Shown here piece after piece: positions 19,357 through 27,200 of a stretch of 64,000 nt of DNA. The DNA is from Streptomyces tagetis (lineage in GTDB: Bacteria > Actinomycetota > Actinomycetes > Streptomycetales > Streptomycetaceae). Under the pieces are notes generated by a model that had not been told where the DNA came from, ran no database searches, and was given only the letters and a program-made list of their open reading frames with translations. A program made the translations under genes and the position numbers. The stretch is taken from assembly GCF_018069565.1 (NCBI RefSeq), contig NZ_JAGPNL010000012.1, positions 52,867-116,866 of the forward strand, in the 5' to 3' direction. The first letter of the stretch is position 1; each line of letters starts with the position of its first letter.

Positions 19357-19372
19357 AGGCCCCCTCGTGTCC
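19323..19372 (-). terminator. lepA terminator hairpin
   Basis: Arms GGACGCGAGGGGGCC (19323-19337) and GGCCCCCTCGTGTCC (19358-19372) form a 15-bp stem with one G-T pair, about 33 bp after the lepA stop. Confidence 0.65.
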
Positions 19373-19405
19373 GTTTCGCCGGCGGACGGCCGGGACGCCT
19401 CCGCG

Positions 19406-21274
19406 CTACTTCTTGCCCTTGGCCGTGCCCGAGCCGTCGTCGCTGGAGAGCACCGCGATGAACGCCTCCTGGGGGACCTCCACCGAACCCACCATCTTCA
19501 TCCGCTTCTTGCCCTCCTTCTGCTTCTCCAGCAGCTTCCGCTTACGGGAGATGTCACCGCCGTAGCACTTGGCGAGGACGTCCTTGCGGATGGCGCGGAT
19601 GGTCTCGCGGGCGATCACCCGGGAGCCGATCGCGGCCTGCACCGGCACCTCGAAGTTCTGCCGCGGGATCAGCTCGCGCAGCTTGGCGACGAGCCGCACG
19701 CCGTACGCGTACGCCTGGTCCTTGTGGGTGATCGCCGAGAAGGCGTCCACCTTGTCGCCGTGCAGGAGGATGTCCACCTTCACCAGGGAGCTGCTCTGCT
19801 CGCCGGTGGGCTCGTAGTCGAGGGACGCGTAACCGCGCGTCTTCGACTTGAGCTGGTCGAAGAAGTCGAAGACGATCTCCGCGAGGGGCAGCGTGTAACG
19901 GATCTCGACCCGGTCCTCGGACAGGTAGTCCATGCCGAGCAGCGAACCGCGCCGCGTCTGGCACAGCTCCATGATCGCGCCGATGAACTCCGTGGGCGCC
20001 AGGATCGTGGCCCGCACGACCGGCTCGAAGACCTCGTCGAGCTTGCCCTCGGGGAACTCGCTCGGGTTGGTGACGGTGACCTCGGTGCCGTCCTCCATGA
20101 TCACGCGGTAGACCACGTTCGGCGCGGTGGCGATCAGGTCGAGCCCGAACTCGCGCTCCAGCCGCTCCCGGATCACGTCGAGGTGCAGCAGCCCGAGGAA
20201 GCCGACGCGGAAACCGAAGCCGAGCGCCGCCGAGGTCTCCGGCTCGTAGACCAGCGCGGCATCGTTGAGCTGGAGCTTGTCCAGCGCCTCGCGCAGCTCC
20301 GGGTAGTCCGAGCCGTCCAGCGGGTACAGACCCGAGAACACCATCGGCTTGGGTTCCTTGTAGCCGCCCAGCGCGTCGTCGGCGCCCTTGTGCTGGCTGG
20401 TGACGGTGTCACCGACCTTGGACTGGCGGACGTCCTTCACCCCGGTGATGAGGTAGCCGACCTCGCCGACGCCCAGTCCGTCCGAGGAGAGCATCTCCGG
20501 CGAGTTGGTGCCGATCTCCAGCAGCTCGTGCGTGGCGCCCGTGGACATCATGCGGATGCGCTCGCGCTTGTTGAGCTGGCCGTCGACGACCCGGACGTAG
20601 GTGACGACGCCCCGGTAGGAGTCGTACACCGAGTCGAAGATCATCGCGCGGGCGGGGGCGTCCGCGTTGCCGACCGGCGCCGGGACCCGCTCGACGACAC
20701 GGTCCAGCAGCGCCTCGACACCGAGCCCGGTCTTCGCGGAGACGCGCAGCACGTCGGCGGGGTCGCAGCCGATGAGGTTCGCCAGCTCCCCGGCGAACTT
20801 CTCCGGCTGCGCCGCCGGCAGGTCGATCTTGTTCAGCACCGGGATGATCGTGAGGTCGTTCTCCATCGCCAGGTAGAGGTTGGCGAGGGTCTGCGCCTCG
20901 ATGCCCTGGGCCGCGTCGACGAGGAGGATGCAGCCCTCGCACGCCGCGAGCGACCGCGACACCTCGTACGTGAAGTCGACGTGCCCCGGGGTGTCGATCA
21001 TGTTGAGGATGTGCGTGTTGCTGTCGTCGTGCGTGGGCGCCCACGGCAGACGCACCGCCTGGGACTTGATCGTGATGCCACGCTCGCGCTCGATGTCCAT
21101 GCGGTCGAGGTACTGGGCGCGCATCTGCCGCTGCTCCACCACACCGGTCAACTGGAGCATCCGGTCGGCGAGCGTGGACTTGCCGTGGTCGATGTGCGCG
21201 ATGATGCAGAAGTTGCGGATCAGAGCCGGGTCGGTACGGCTCGGCTCGGGCACATGGCTAGGGATCGCGGGCAC
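19406..21274 (-). CDS. lepA: translation factor LepA (EF-4)
   Basis: Ribosome-associated GTPase. It has the G-domain motifs AHIDHGKSTL, DTPGHVD and NKIDLP, the long LepA-specific C-terminal domain and the ending KRKLLEKQKEGKKRMKMVG. 622 residues is the family length. ATG at 21274. It is divergent from rpsT across 232 bp, a conserved arrangement in actinobacteria. Confidence 0.97.
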   Translation of the reverse strand: MPAIPSHVPEPSRTDPALIRNFCIIAHIDHGKSTLADRMLQLTGVVEQRQMRAQYLDRMDIERERGITIKSQAVRLPWAPTHDDSNTHILNMIDTPGHVDFTYEVSRSLAACEGCILLVDAAQGIEAQTLANLYLAMENDLTIIPVLNKIDLPAAQPEKFAGELANLIGCDPADVLRVSAKTGLGVEALLDRVVERVPAPVGNADAPARAMIFDSVYDSYRGVVTYVRVVDGQLNKRERIRMMSTGATHELLEIGTNSPEMLSSDGLGVGEVGYLITGVKDVRQSKVGDTVTSQHKGADDALGGYKEPKPMVFSGLYPLDGSDYPELREALDKLQLNDAALVYEPETSAALGFGFRVGFLGLLHLDVIRERLEREFGLDLIATAPNVVYRVIMEDGTEVTVTNPSEFPEGKLDEVFEPVVRATILAPTEFIGAIMELCQTRRGSLLGMDYLSEDRVEIRYTLPLAEIVFDFFDQLKSKTRGYASLDYEPTGEQSSSLVKVDILLHGDKVDAFSAITHKDQAYAYGVRLVAKLRELIPRQNFEVPVQAAIGSRVIARETIRAIRKDVLAKCYGGDISRKRKLLEKQKEGKKRMKMVGSVEVPQEAFIAVLSSDDGSGTAKGKK

Positions 21275-21372
21275 GCAGGGTCCTGATTCTTGAGGCGTCC
21301 GCAGTGTCTGCGGTCTCGGGTCGGATCGTTACGCAGCTTCCATCGTCCCACGTATGGAGAGCCGGGACGGGT

Positions 21373-21402
21373 TTGGGCCACTCCGCGGGCCGCTGCTACT
21401 GT
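21373..21402 (+). promoter_or_regulatory. predicted rpsT promoter
   Basis: TTGGGC (21373-21378), an 18-bp spacer, then TACTGT (21397-21402). The predicted leader to rpsT would be about 100 bp. A moderate match to the principal sigma factor consensus. Confidence 0.4.
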
Positions 21403-21506
21403 GGGTGGCTGTGTCTCTTGCCCTCTCAGCGCGAGGCACACCAGACAAGAACTCACCGGCACGGGACCCCTCGCGGTCTCGTGCCTGAACCTGCAAAGGC
21501 TCATTC

Positions 21507-21773
21507 GTGGCGAACATCAAGTCCCAGATCAAGCGGAACAAGACCAACGAGAAGGCCCGGCTGCGCAACAAGGCCGTCAAGTCCTCTCTGAAGACCGCGA
21601 TCCGCAAGGCTCGCGAGGCCGCCGCCGCGGGCGACGCCGAGAAGGCCACCGAGTACCAGCGCGTCGCCGCGCGTCAGCTCGACAAGGCCGTCTCCAAGGG
21701 CGTCATCCACAAGAACCAGGCCGCCAACAAGAAGTCGGCCCTGGCTCAGAAGGTCGCCGCCGTCAAGGCCTGA
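21507..21773 (+). CDS. rpsT: 30S ribosomal protein S20
   Basis: 88-residue basic protein of the small subunit, MANIKSQIKRNKTNEKARLRN at the start and Lys/Ala-rich throughout, as S20 always is. Starts with GTG after AAAGG about nine bases upstream. S20 starts on non-ATG codons in several bacteria, where this is linked to autoregulation; the non-ATG start here is visible, the regulation is inference. A strong hairpin follows. Confidence 0.97.
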   Translation: MANIKSQIKRNKTNEKARLRNKAVKSSLKTAIRKAREAAAAGDAEKATEYQRVAARQLDKAVSKGVIHKNQAANKKSALAQKVAAVKA

Positions 21774-21895
21774 CCCGCATCTGGTCCACCTCGCCGGAAG
21801 GACCCGGGCGGGCCCTCTCTCATCCGCCCCCGACCGGCACCCACGATCCATGCGCGGCCTGCGTTCGCCACGCGGGCATGGGTCCCCAGCACGAT

Positions 21896-21946
21896 CCGAA
21901 GACCCCGGCCCCCGTCCCTCCCCGGGACGGACGCCGGGGTCTTCGG
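21896..21946. terminator. long hairpin between rpsT and holA
   Basis: A 14-bp perfect outer stem (CCGAAGACCCCGGC at 21896-21909 with its complement at 21933-21946) encloses a second 7-bp stem (21912-21918 with 21924-21930). It lies about 120 bp after rpsT and could terminate from both sides. Confidence 0.75.
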
Positions 21947-21991
21947 CATGAGTGCGGGCGGGGGCCGACGGGGGTCCGGGTACGGGTACGA

Positions 21992-22103
21992 GTGTGGAGG
22001 CGGGCGCCGACCGGGGTACGGGTGTGGAGGCGGGCGCCGACCGGGGTACGGGTGGAGGCGGACGCCGGCCGGTACGGGTGTGGAGGCGGGCGTCGGTGGA
22101 CGC
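21992..22103. repeat. 30-bp tandem repeat between rpsT and holA
   Basis: Two near-identical 30-bp units start at 21992 and 22022, followed by shortened copies at about 22052 and 22078, each with the GTGTGGAGGCGGGCG core. No gene is supported in 21774-22149. Confidence 0.75.
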
Positions 22104-22149
22104 CCGGCCCCCGGGACGGCCCGCCCCGGCGCGCTCGCGCTCCACGCGC

Positions 22150-23139
22150 TCAGGCCCGGCCCCGTGAACGGGCCGCCGCGGCGATGGTCACCACCGCCTT
22201 CTCCAGGGCGTACTCGGGATCGTCGCCCCCGCCCTTCACCCCGGCGTCCGCCTCGGCCACGGCGCGCAGCGCCACCGAGACGCCGTCCGGCGTCCAGCCG
22301 CGCATCTGCTGCCGCACCCGGTCGATCTTCCACGGCGGCATGCCCAGCTCCCGCGCCAGGTCGGCGGGGCGCCCCCCGCGCGCGGAGGACAGCTTCCCGA
22401 TGGCCCGTACGCCCTGTGCCAGGGCGCTGGTGATCAGTACGGGCGCCACCCCGGTCGCCAGCGACCAGCGCAGCGCCTCCAGGGCCTCCGCGGTCCGGCC
22501 CTCGACCGCCCGGTCGGCGACGGTGAAGCTCGACGCCTCGGCACGCCCCGTGTAGTACCGGCCGACGACGGCCTCGTCGATGGTGCCCTCGACGTCGGCG
22601 GTGAGCTGGGAGACCGCCGAGGCCAGCTCGCGCAGGTCGCTGCCGATCGCGTCGACCAGGGTCTGGCACGCCTCCGGGGTGGCGGAGCGGCCGACGGCAC
22701 GGAACTCGGCCCGCACGAACGCCAGCCGGTCGGCCGGCTTGGTCATCTTCGGGCAGGCCACCTCCCGCGCCCCCGCCTTGCGCGCGGCGTCCAGCAGGCC
22801 CTTGCCCTTGGCGCCGCCCGCGTGCAGCAGGACGAGGGTGATCTCCTCGGCGGGCGCGGCGAGGTAGGACTTGACGTCCTTGACCGTGTCGGCGCTCAGG
22901 TCCTGGGAGTCCCGGACCACGACGACCTTGCGCTCGGCGAAGAGCGAGGGGCTGGTCAGCTCGGCGAGGGTGCCGGGCTGCACCTGGTCGGGGGTCAGAT
23001 CACGCACGTCCGTGTCGGCGTCGGCGGCGCGCGCGGCGGCCACCACCTCCTGCACGGCACGGTCCAGCAGCAGGTCCTCCTGGCCCACGGCGAGGGTCAC
23101 CGGGGCGAGGACGTCGTCGTTCGCACTCTTCCTGGCCAT
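22150..23139 (-). CDS. holA: DNA polymerase III subunit delta
   Basis: Clamp-loader subunit that opens the beta sliding clamp. The 329-residue product starts MARKSANDDVLAPVTLAVGQ at ATG 23139. It has the N-terminal AAA-like delta domain with LFAERKVVVVRDSQDLS, and the C-terminal helical domain. The open frame extends upstream with Arg/Thr-rich nonsense, so the longer start is rejected. holA beside rpsT and comEC/comEA is a common bacterial neighbourhood. Confidence 0.92.
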   Translation of the reverse strand: MARKSANDDVLAPVTLAVGQEDLLLDRAVQEVVAAARAADADTDVRDLTPDQVQPGTLAELTSPSLFAERKVVVVRDSQDLSADTVKDVKSYLAAPAEEITLVLLHAGGAKGKGLLDAARKAGAREVACPKMTKPADRLAFVRAEFRAVGRSATPEACQTLVDAIGSDLRELASAVSQLTADVEGTIDEAVVGRYYTGRAEASSFTVADRAVEGRTAEALEALRWSLATGVAPVLITSALAQGVRAIGKLSSARGGRPADLARELGMPPWKIDRVRQQMRGWTPDGVSVALRAVAEADAGVKGGGDDPEYALEKAVVTIAAAARSRGRA

Positions 23140-23293
23140 CGTCGACAAGCATCGCACGCACCACCGACAACGCCCTCCGCCGGACGCCCGGCGGACACGG
23201 CGACCCGGCAGGCACGGCGACAAGCACGGCGGCCCGGCAGGCACGGCGGCGGCGCGACAAGCACAGCGGCACGGCGCGCCCGGCGGGCACGGC

Positions 23294-23539
23294 CTAAGGC
23301 TCCTCGCGCCAGCCGTCCCACTCGCCGGCGAACGCGTCCAGTTCCCGGGGGTCCAGGCGGTCGGTGCCGTCGCGCACGACGAGGAGCCACTGGGCGTCCT
23401 CCGCGTCGTCCTCACCCGCCAGGGCGTCCCGTACGAGCTGGGGTTCCTCGTCGAGCCCGAAGCGTTCCCCGAGTGCTTCGGCGGCCTCTTCCGCGGCGTC
23501 GCGGTCGGGCAGCACCAGCACGTGTCTCACGTCGTTCAC
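23294..23539 (-). CDS. small acidic protein of unknown function
   Basis: 81 residues, rich in Asp and Glu, beginning MNDVRHVLVLPDRDAAEEAAEALGE and containing QWLLVVRDGTDRLDPRELDAF. The predicted beta-alpha-beta pattern resembles small RNase-E-inhibitor-like (RraB) or ferredoxin-like folds, but this is only a weak impression. It lies about 40 bp upstream of, and on the same strand as, nothing obvious; holA follows after about 150 bp of Cys/Gly-biased low-complexity DNA. Confidence 0.7.
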   Translation of the reverse strand: MNDVRHVLVLPDRDAAEEAAEALGERFGLDEEPQLVRDALAGEDDAEDAQWLLVVRDGTDRLDPRELDAFAGEWDGWREEP

Positions 23540-23581
23540 GGGGCAATTCTGCGGTACCGGGGCGAGGGGGCCGCGGACGGG

Positions 23582-24463
23582 TCAGCCCTTGGGGACGATC
23601 TGCACGTCCAGGTCGATGCCGATGCTGGGGCCGACGACGGCGATGCCGCGGGCCAGCATGGTCTGCCAGCTCACCGTGAAGTCGTCGCGGTGGAGTTCGG
23701 TGGTGGCCCGGCAGGCGGCGCGGACCTCGCCCTCGATGCCGTTGCCCAGTCCGAAGTACTCGGTGTCCAGGGTGACGGTGCGGGTGACGCCGTGCAGGGA
23801 GAGGGCGCCGGTGACGGCCCAGCGGTTGCCGCCGCGGTGGCTGAAGCGGTCGCTGTAGAACTCCAGGGTCGGGTACCGCTCCACGTCCAGGAAGTCCGCC
23901 GACCGCAGATGGTCGTCGCGCATCCGCACGTTGGTGTCGATGGACGCGGCGTCGATCACCACGTGCATCGCGGAGCGTTCGACGTCGTCGGCGATACGCA
24001 CGACGCCCGCGAAGGAGTTGAACCGGCCGTGGACACGGGCCAGCCCGATGTGGCGCGCGGTGAAGCCGATGGAGGAGTGGGCCGGTTCGATCTCCCAGTC
24101 GCCCACGGCGGGCAACTGCGGCGGCTGCGCCGGCTGGAGGGTCACGTCGCCCAGCGAGGCGAGGGAGTCCTCGGTGACCGTCGCGATGGCCCGGTAGGGG
24201 GTGTAGCCCTCGGCGGAGACGGCGAGCCGGTACTCCCCGGCAGGCACGGCCGCCACGAACGAACCGTAGGGGTCGGTGCCACCGACGACCACCTTGCGGC
24301 CCATGGCGTCACTGACGGCCAGTTCCGCGTGCGGCACCGGTTCGCTGACCGGGTCGAGGACGCGGCAGCTCAGCACCCCGGCGCTCGGCGGGGTGTGCAC
24401 CGCCGCGAGAGGACCCGTCCGCTGTATCCGCTTCGTTCGGTTTCCCAGCCAGCGGCCAATCAT
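23582..24463 (-). CDS. YceI family protein with N-terminal carboxypeptidase-regulatory-like domain
   Basis: 293 residues. The C-terminal part (about 105-290) is a YceI lipocalin-like beta-barrel, a fold that binds isoprenoid-type lipids: WEIEPAHSSIGFTARHIGLARVHG at its start and FLDVERYPTLEFYSDRF within. The N-terminal part (about 25-95) is a beta-sandwich repeat (GTDPYGSFVAAVPAGEYRLAVSAEGY) typical of carboxypeptidase regulatory-like domains. ATG at 24463 is preferred over 24493 because GGAGGGTG precedes it and a good promoter lies just upstream. No signal peptide is seen, so a cytosolic location is likely. Confidence 0.85.
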   Translation of the reverse strand: MIGRWLGNRTKRIQRTGPLAAVHTPPSAGVLSCRVLDPVSEPVPHAELAVSDAMGRKVVVGGTDPYGSFVAAVPAGEYRLAVSAEGYTPYRAIATVTEDSLASLGDVTLQPAQPPQLPAVGDWEIEPAHSSIGFTARHIGLARVHGRFNSFAGVVRIADDVERSAMHVVIDAASIDTNVRMRDDHLRSADFLDVERYPTLEFYSDRFSHRGGNRWAVTGALSLHGVTRTVTLDTEYFGLGNGIEGEVRAACRATTELHRDDFTVSWQTMLARGIAVVGPSIGIDLDVQIVPKG

Positions 24464-24493
24464 CCGCGACACCCTCCGCACCCTGCGCACCAT

Positions 24494-24522
24494 TGATTAC
24501 CGAAGAAACATTCGATCACCAA
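24494..24522 (-). promoter_or_regulatory. predicted promoter of the YceI gene
   Basis: On the - strand TTGGTG (24517-24522), 17-bp spacer, TAATCA (24494-24499). The predicted start is about 24 bases before the ATG at 24463. AT-rich in a GC-rich region, so likely functional. Confidence 0.5.
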
Positions 24523-24639
24523 TGAGGCTTTCGAGGCAACCTGAGCACACATCACGCCAAAGAGGCCCATGTGCAGGGGGAACTCCCGAGTGACCCGAGT
24601 GACCCGCATTGACCGATCCGGGTGTGATTTCTCACAGCG

Positions 24640-24797
24640 CCCGACCCAGGGGTTGGGGACGGGATGGGCTGGGGGGAGGCGCGGGCCGGGAGGAGGGACT
24701 GGGCGGGGGAAGGGACCTGGCTGGGGGGAGAGACCGGGCGGGGGGACCTGGCGGGGCGGGGGGCCGGGACAGGTGGCGGACCGGTGGCGGCGGCCGG
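24640..24797. repeat. G-rich low-complexity tract
   Basis: Irregular runs of G (four to six) with GACCTGG and GAGACCGGG variants on the + strand, between the DUF6415 stop and the YceI promoter. No gene is supported here. It could form quadruplexes or act as a Rho-independent stop, but neither is shown by the sequence. Confidence 0.5.
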
Positions 24798-25217
24798 TCA
24801 GGAGCCAGTCCTGGAGCCGGTCCTGGAGCCGGTCCTGGAACCGGTCCTGGAACCGGTCAGGGCCTCGTAGTGGTCGCAGAGGGCGTTCAACGTACGGGCC
24901 AGACGGCGGGCACGGCCGAGAGGCCCGCCGTGACGCGGAGCCGGCCGGGCCCGCAGCCTGTCGCGGGCCTCCCCGACGCAGGCGAGCGCGCAGTACCGGG
25001 GCACGCTCTCCCCCGGCAGCCGCCCCGCCAGCCGCTCGACCTCCGGGACGAGAAGCTGGAGCTGCCCGCGCAGCAACCCGGTCACGGCGTTCAGTTCGGC
25101 GCCGGCCGGCGGCAACGCCTCCGCCACCGCGTCCGGATCGAGCAGGATCGCCACCGTCCGCCGCATCAGCACCAGGTCCAGAGGTTCCGTCGCCTCACCC
25201 CGCTCCACCGCGTTCAC
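24798..25217 (-). CDS. DUF6415-like protein with GSRT repeat tail
   Basis: About 139 residues of unknown function. It has Leu-rich helices (TVAILLDPDAVAEALPPAG, LARTLNALCDHYEAL) resembling the Streptomyces DUF6415 family found near XRE regulators. The last 19 residues are (T)GSRT repeats produced by a 12-bp tandem repeat at 24801-24859. GTG at 25217 is chosen because it overlaps the upstream stop (GTGA) and is preceded by a purine-rich site; an ATG at 25259 is the alternative. It is the second gene after the palindrome at 25516. Confidence 0.65.
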   Translation of the reverse strand: MNAVERGEATEPLDLVLMRRTVAILLDPDAVAEALPPAGAELNAVTGLLRGQLQLLVPEVERLAGRLPGESVPRYCALACVGEARDRLRARPAPRHGGPLGRARRLARTLNALCDHYEALTGSRTGSRTGSRTGSRTGS

Positions 25218-25408
25218 CTCCCCGCCTCCCGCCCCGCCCGGTGGACCGGACACGCGCACGGCGGCAACGGGTCGAGCGCCGTCGGCGGCACCTCGCCCTC
25301 CGGCACCTGCACGGTGCCCCGGTCCTCCGTGACCGTGCCGTCCCGGGCCATCCGGTACACACGCAGAGTCATCTTGACGCCGGGCTTTCCCCGGGCGGTG
25401 GGTTCCAT
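25214..25408 (-). CDS. small hypothetical protein in XRE regulator locus
   Basis: 64 residues from ATG 25408 (MEPTARGKPGVKMTLRVYRM), or 75 from ATG 25441. A GGGAG site precedes the inner start. The C-terminus has the CACPVH pair of Cys with a His, a possible metal site. It overlaps the DUF6415 gene by four bases and lies about 110 bp downstream of the palindrome between it and the XRE gene. Function unknown; the tight coupling suggests the two small proteins work together. Confidence 0.6.
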   Translation of the reverse strand: MEPTARGKPGVKMTLRVYRMARDGTVTEDRGTVQVPEGEVPPTALDPLPPCACPVHRAGREAGR

Positions 25409-25515
25409 GACGTCGGCGCTCCCTCGACCAGCGTGGGCCACGCCCCCGAACCGGCCGGCATGCGGTTACGAGGGTCCTGTCCCCTCTCAGAGTGCCGACC
25501 CCACAGGGCCGGAAG

Positions 25516-25533
25516 TATCAGTCCTCACTGATA
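25516..25533. promoter_or_regulatory. TATCAGT-N4-ACTGATA palindrome
   Basis: A perfect 7-4-7 inverted repeat, strikingly AT-rich for its setting, between the stop of the XRE regulator and the two small genes it precedes. It is best read as an operator, probably for the adjacent XRE protein, overlapping the promoter of the small genes. Binding has not been tested. Confidence 0.55.
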
Positions 25534-25566
25534 GTCCCGCCCCACGATGTCACAACGCGTCACCTC

Positions 25567-26751
25567 TCATCCGCCCAGCCAGGCACCGTAGTTGGTGAAC
25601 GTGTCCGGCATACGCCGCTTCGCCGACTCCAGCGCCGTGTACGTCTCCCGTACCGTGGGGTGGTACTTCGTCTGCTGCGGCGCGAGCCTGCGCGCCGTCA
25701 GGAGACTCTTGAACGCCGCGTCCGTCCGGCCCGTCCACAGATACGCCCGCGCCACCTCGGCATGGTGGTGGGCGAGCCGCGACGGCGGCCAGTCGTCCGG
25801 GACGACGAGGTGCCGCGCCTCGTCCACCGCCTTCGCGTACTGGTCCAGCTCGGTCAGGACACTGACCCGGTGCACCCCGACATTGGTCGGCCCGAACGAC
25901 AGCCAGTGCACCTTCTCCGCCGGCCCCGTCACCTTGGCGATACGGGCCGCCTCGTCGAGGTGCTCCCGCGCCGTGTCCTGATCCTTGTCCCGCCCGGCCA
26001 CCACCGCAGCGCCCAGGTGCATCTGCCCGGTGACCACGTCGAGCACCCGCCCCGGCTCCGCCTGCTCCAACGTGGCCATGCCCAGACCGATGAGCCGCCG
26101 CCCCGTCTTGTAGTCGCTGGCCCGCAGATACGCCAGCGCCCTCAGATACTGGCGCATCCCGGCGAGCACCGGATCGGACGCCTTCTGCGCCGCCCAGTCC
26201 AGCCGGTCCAGCGCGACCGTGCACAGATCCGGGTAACCGAGCTTCGTCGTCACGTCGTACGCGGTCCGGTACGTGCTGGCCAGCAGCCGCCAGCTCCGCC
26301 CGGACGGCACGGTGTGCACCGTCGACGTGGCCTCCCGGATCAGGCCGGGCAGGTCGGCGGCGACCTGCTTGATGTTGGTGACCCGCACCAGCGCGCACAG
26401 TTCCTCGGCGTGCCGCTCCAACTCCCCGACCGGGCGCGGCACGACGTCGGGGTCAGGGCCGAGGTCGTAGACGTTCAGCGCCTCCCGGATGGGGTTGATC
26501 AGGCCGTCGAGCTGGTCCTGCCGCAGTTCCTCCAGGTAGGGCTGCCCGTGGAGTTCGGCGACGGGGACGGAGAGGGCGCGGGCGAGTGCCCCGATGACGG
26601 ACGGGCTCGCGGGCATGGCGCCCTGCTCGACCTTGGTCAGTGTGCTGTAGGAGACGTGCGACCTGTCTGCCAGCTCACGCTGTGTCAGCCGGCGGATCTT
26701 ACGGGCGTGCCTGATGCGCGCGCCCGTGTGCTCTTCGGGGGACGGGGGCAT
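25567..26751 (-). CDS. XRE-family regulator with TPR-like C-terminal domain
   Basis: 394-residue DNA-binding protein. The N-terminal Cro/C1 helix-turn-helix (about residues 10-65) reads RKIRRLTQRELADRSHVSYSTLTKVEQG. The remainder is helical repeats (RAYLWTGRTDAAFKSLLTARRLAP and similar) like the tetratricopeptide sensors of Streptomyces XRE regulators. ATG at 26751 is preferred over upstream Met codons because GGAG precedes it. Two small genes and a palindrome lie downstream, a typical XRE-partner layout. Confidence 0.85.
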   Translation of the reverse strand: MPPSPEEHTGARIRHARKIRRLTQRELADRSHVSYSTLTKVEQGAMPASPSVIGALARALSVPVAELHGQPYLEELRQDQLDGLINPIREALNVYDLGPDPDVVPRPVGELERHAEELCALVRVTNIKQVAADLPGLIREATSTVHTVPSGRSWRLLASTYRTAYDVTTKLGYPDLCTVALDRLDWAAQKASDPVLAGMRQYLRALAYLRASDYKTGRRLIGLGMATLEQAEPGRVLDVVTGQMHLGAAVVAGRDKDQDTAREHLDEAARIAKVTGPAEKVHWLSFGPTNVGVHRVSVLTELDQYAKAVDEARHLVVPDDWPPSRLAHHHAEVARAYLWTGRTDAAFKSLLTARRLAPQQTKYHPTVRETYTALESAKRRMPDTFTNYGAWLGG

Positions 26752-27200
26752 AGCTGGTCTCCGTTCTGCACTCGGCATCAGAACGCTACCCACGCACCCC
26801 CTCCGGACTCCGTTCAGCAACGCTCGCTCCTTTCCTCCGTGGCGATTTCACACGGCCCGCCGACCCTTCCCCTGGCCGGAAATGCCTTGTCGAACAGGTG
26901 GTCCCCGGCGGACGGGGCGCAGTGCGCGGTGGTGCGCGCCGTCCCGTCCCCACCTCCCGGACGCATTCCGGTTGCGGCCCGGTCGCAGCCCGGAACCGTG
27001 GCTCGGAACCACAACTCGTAACCGTGGCCCAGCCGTGGCGCGGGACCGTGGCGCGGGACCGTGACGCGGCCGTGGCCCGGTGTCCGTCGTCCCGACGAAC
27101 TCGCGGCGGCGCCCGCGCTGACGGCCGGGATGCCGGTGCTGTCTCGTCTCGTCCCGTCCCGGCCGTCCGTCCGCCGTGACCGGCCGTGCTCCGTCACAGG
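26752..27200. other. gene-free GC-rich spacer between XRE and comEC
   Basis: About 450 bp without a convincing gene. It contains several loose copies of CGGGACCGTGGCGCGGGACC-like sequence around 26990-27080. The 127-codon frame on the - strand (26814-27197) is Arg/Gly/Ser-biased low complexity and is not called. It presumably holds the XRE promoter. Confidence 0.5.

Noticed and set aside
26814..27197. 127-codon - strand frame upstream of XRE gene
   Set aside because: Arg/Gly/Ser-biased product, no ribosome site and no recognisable domain; probably non-coding.
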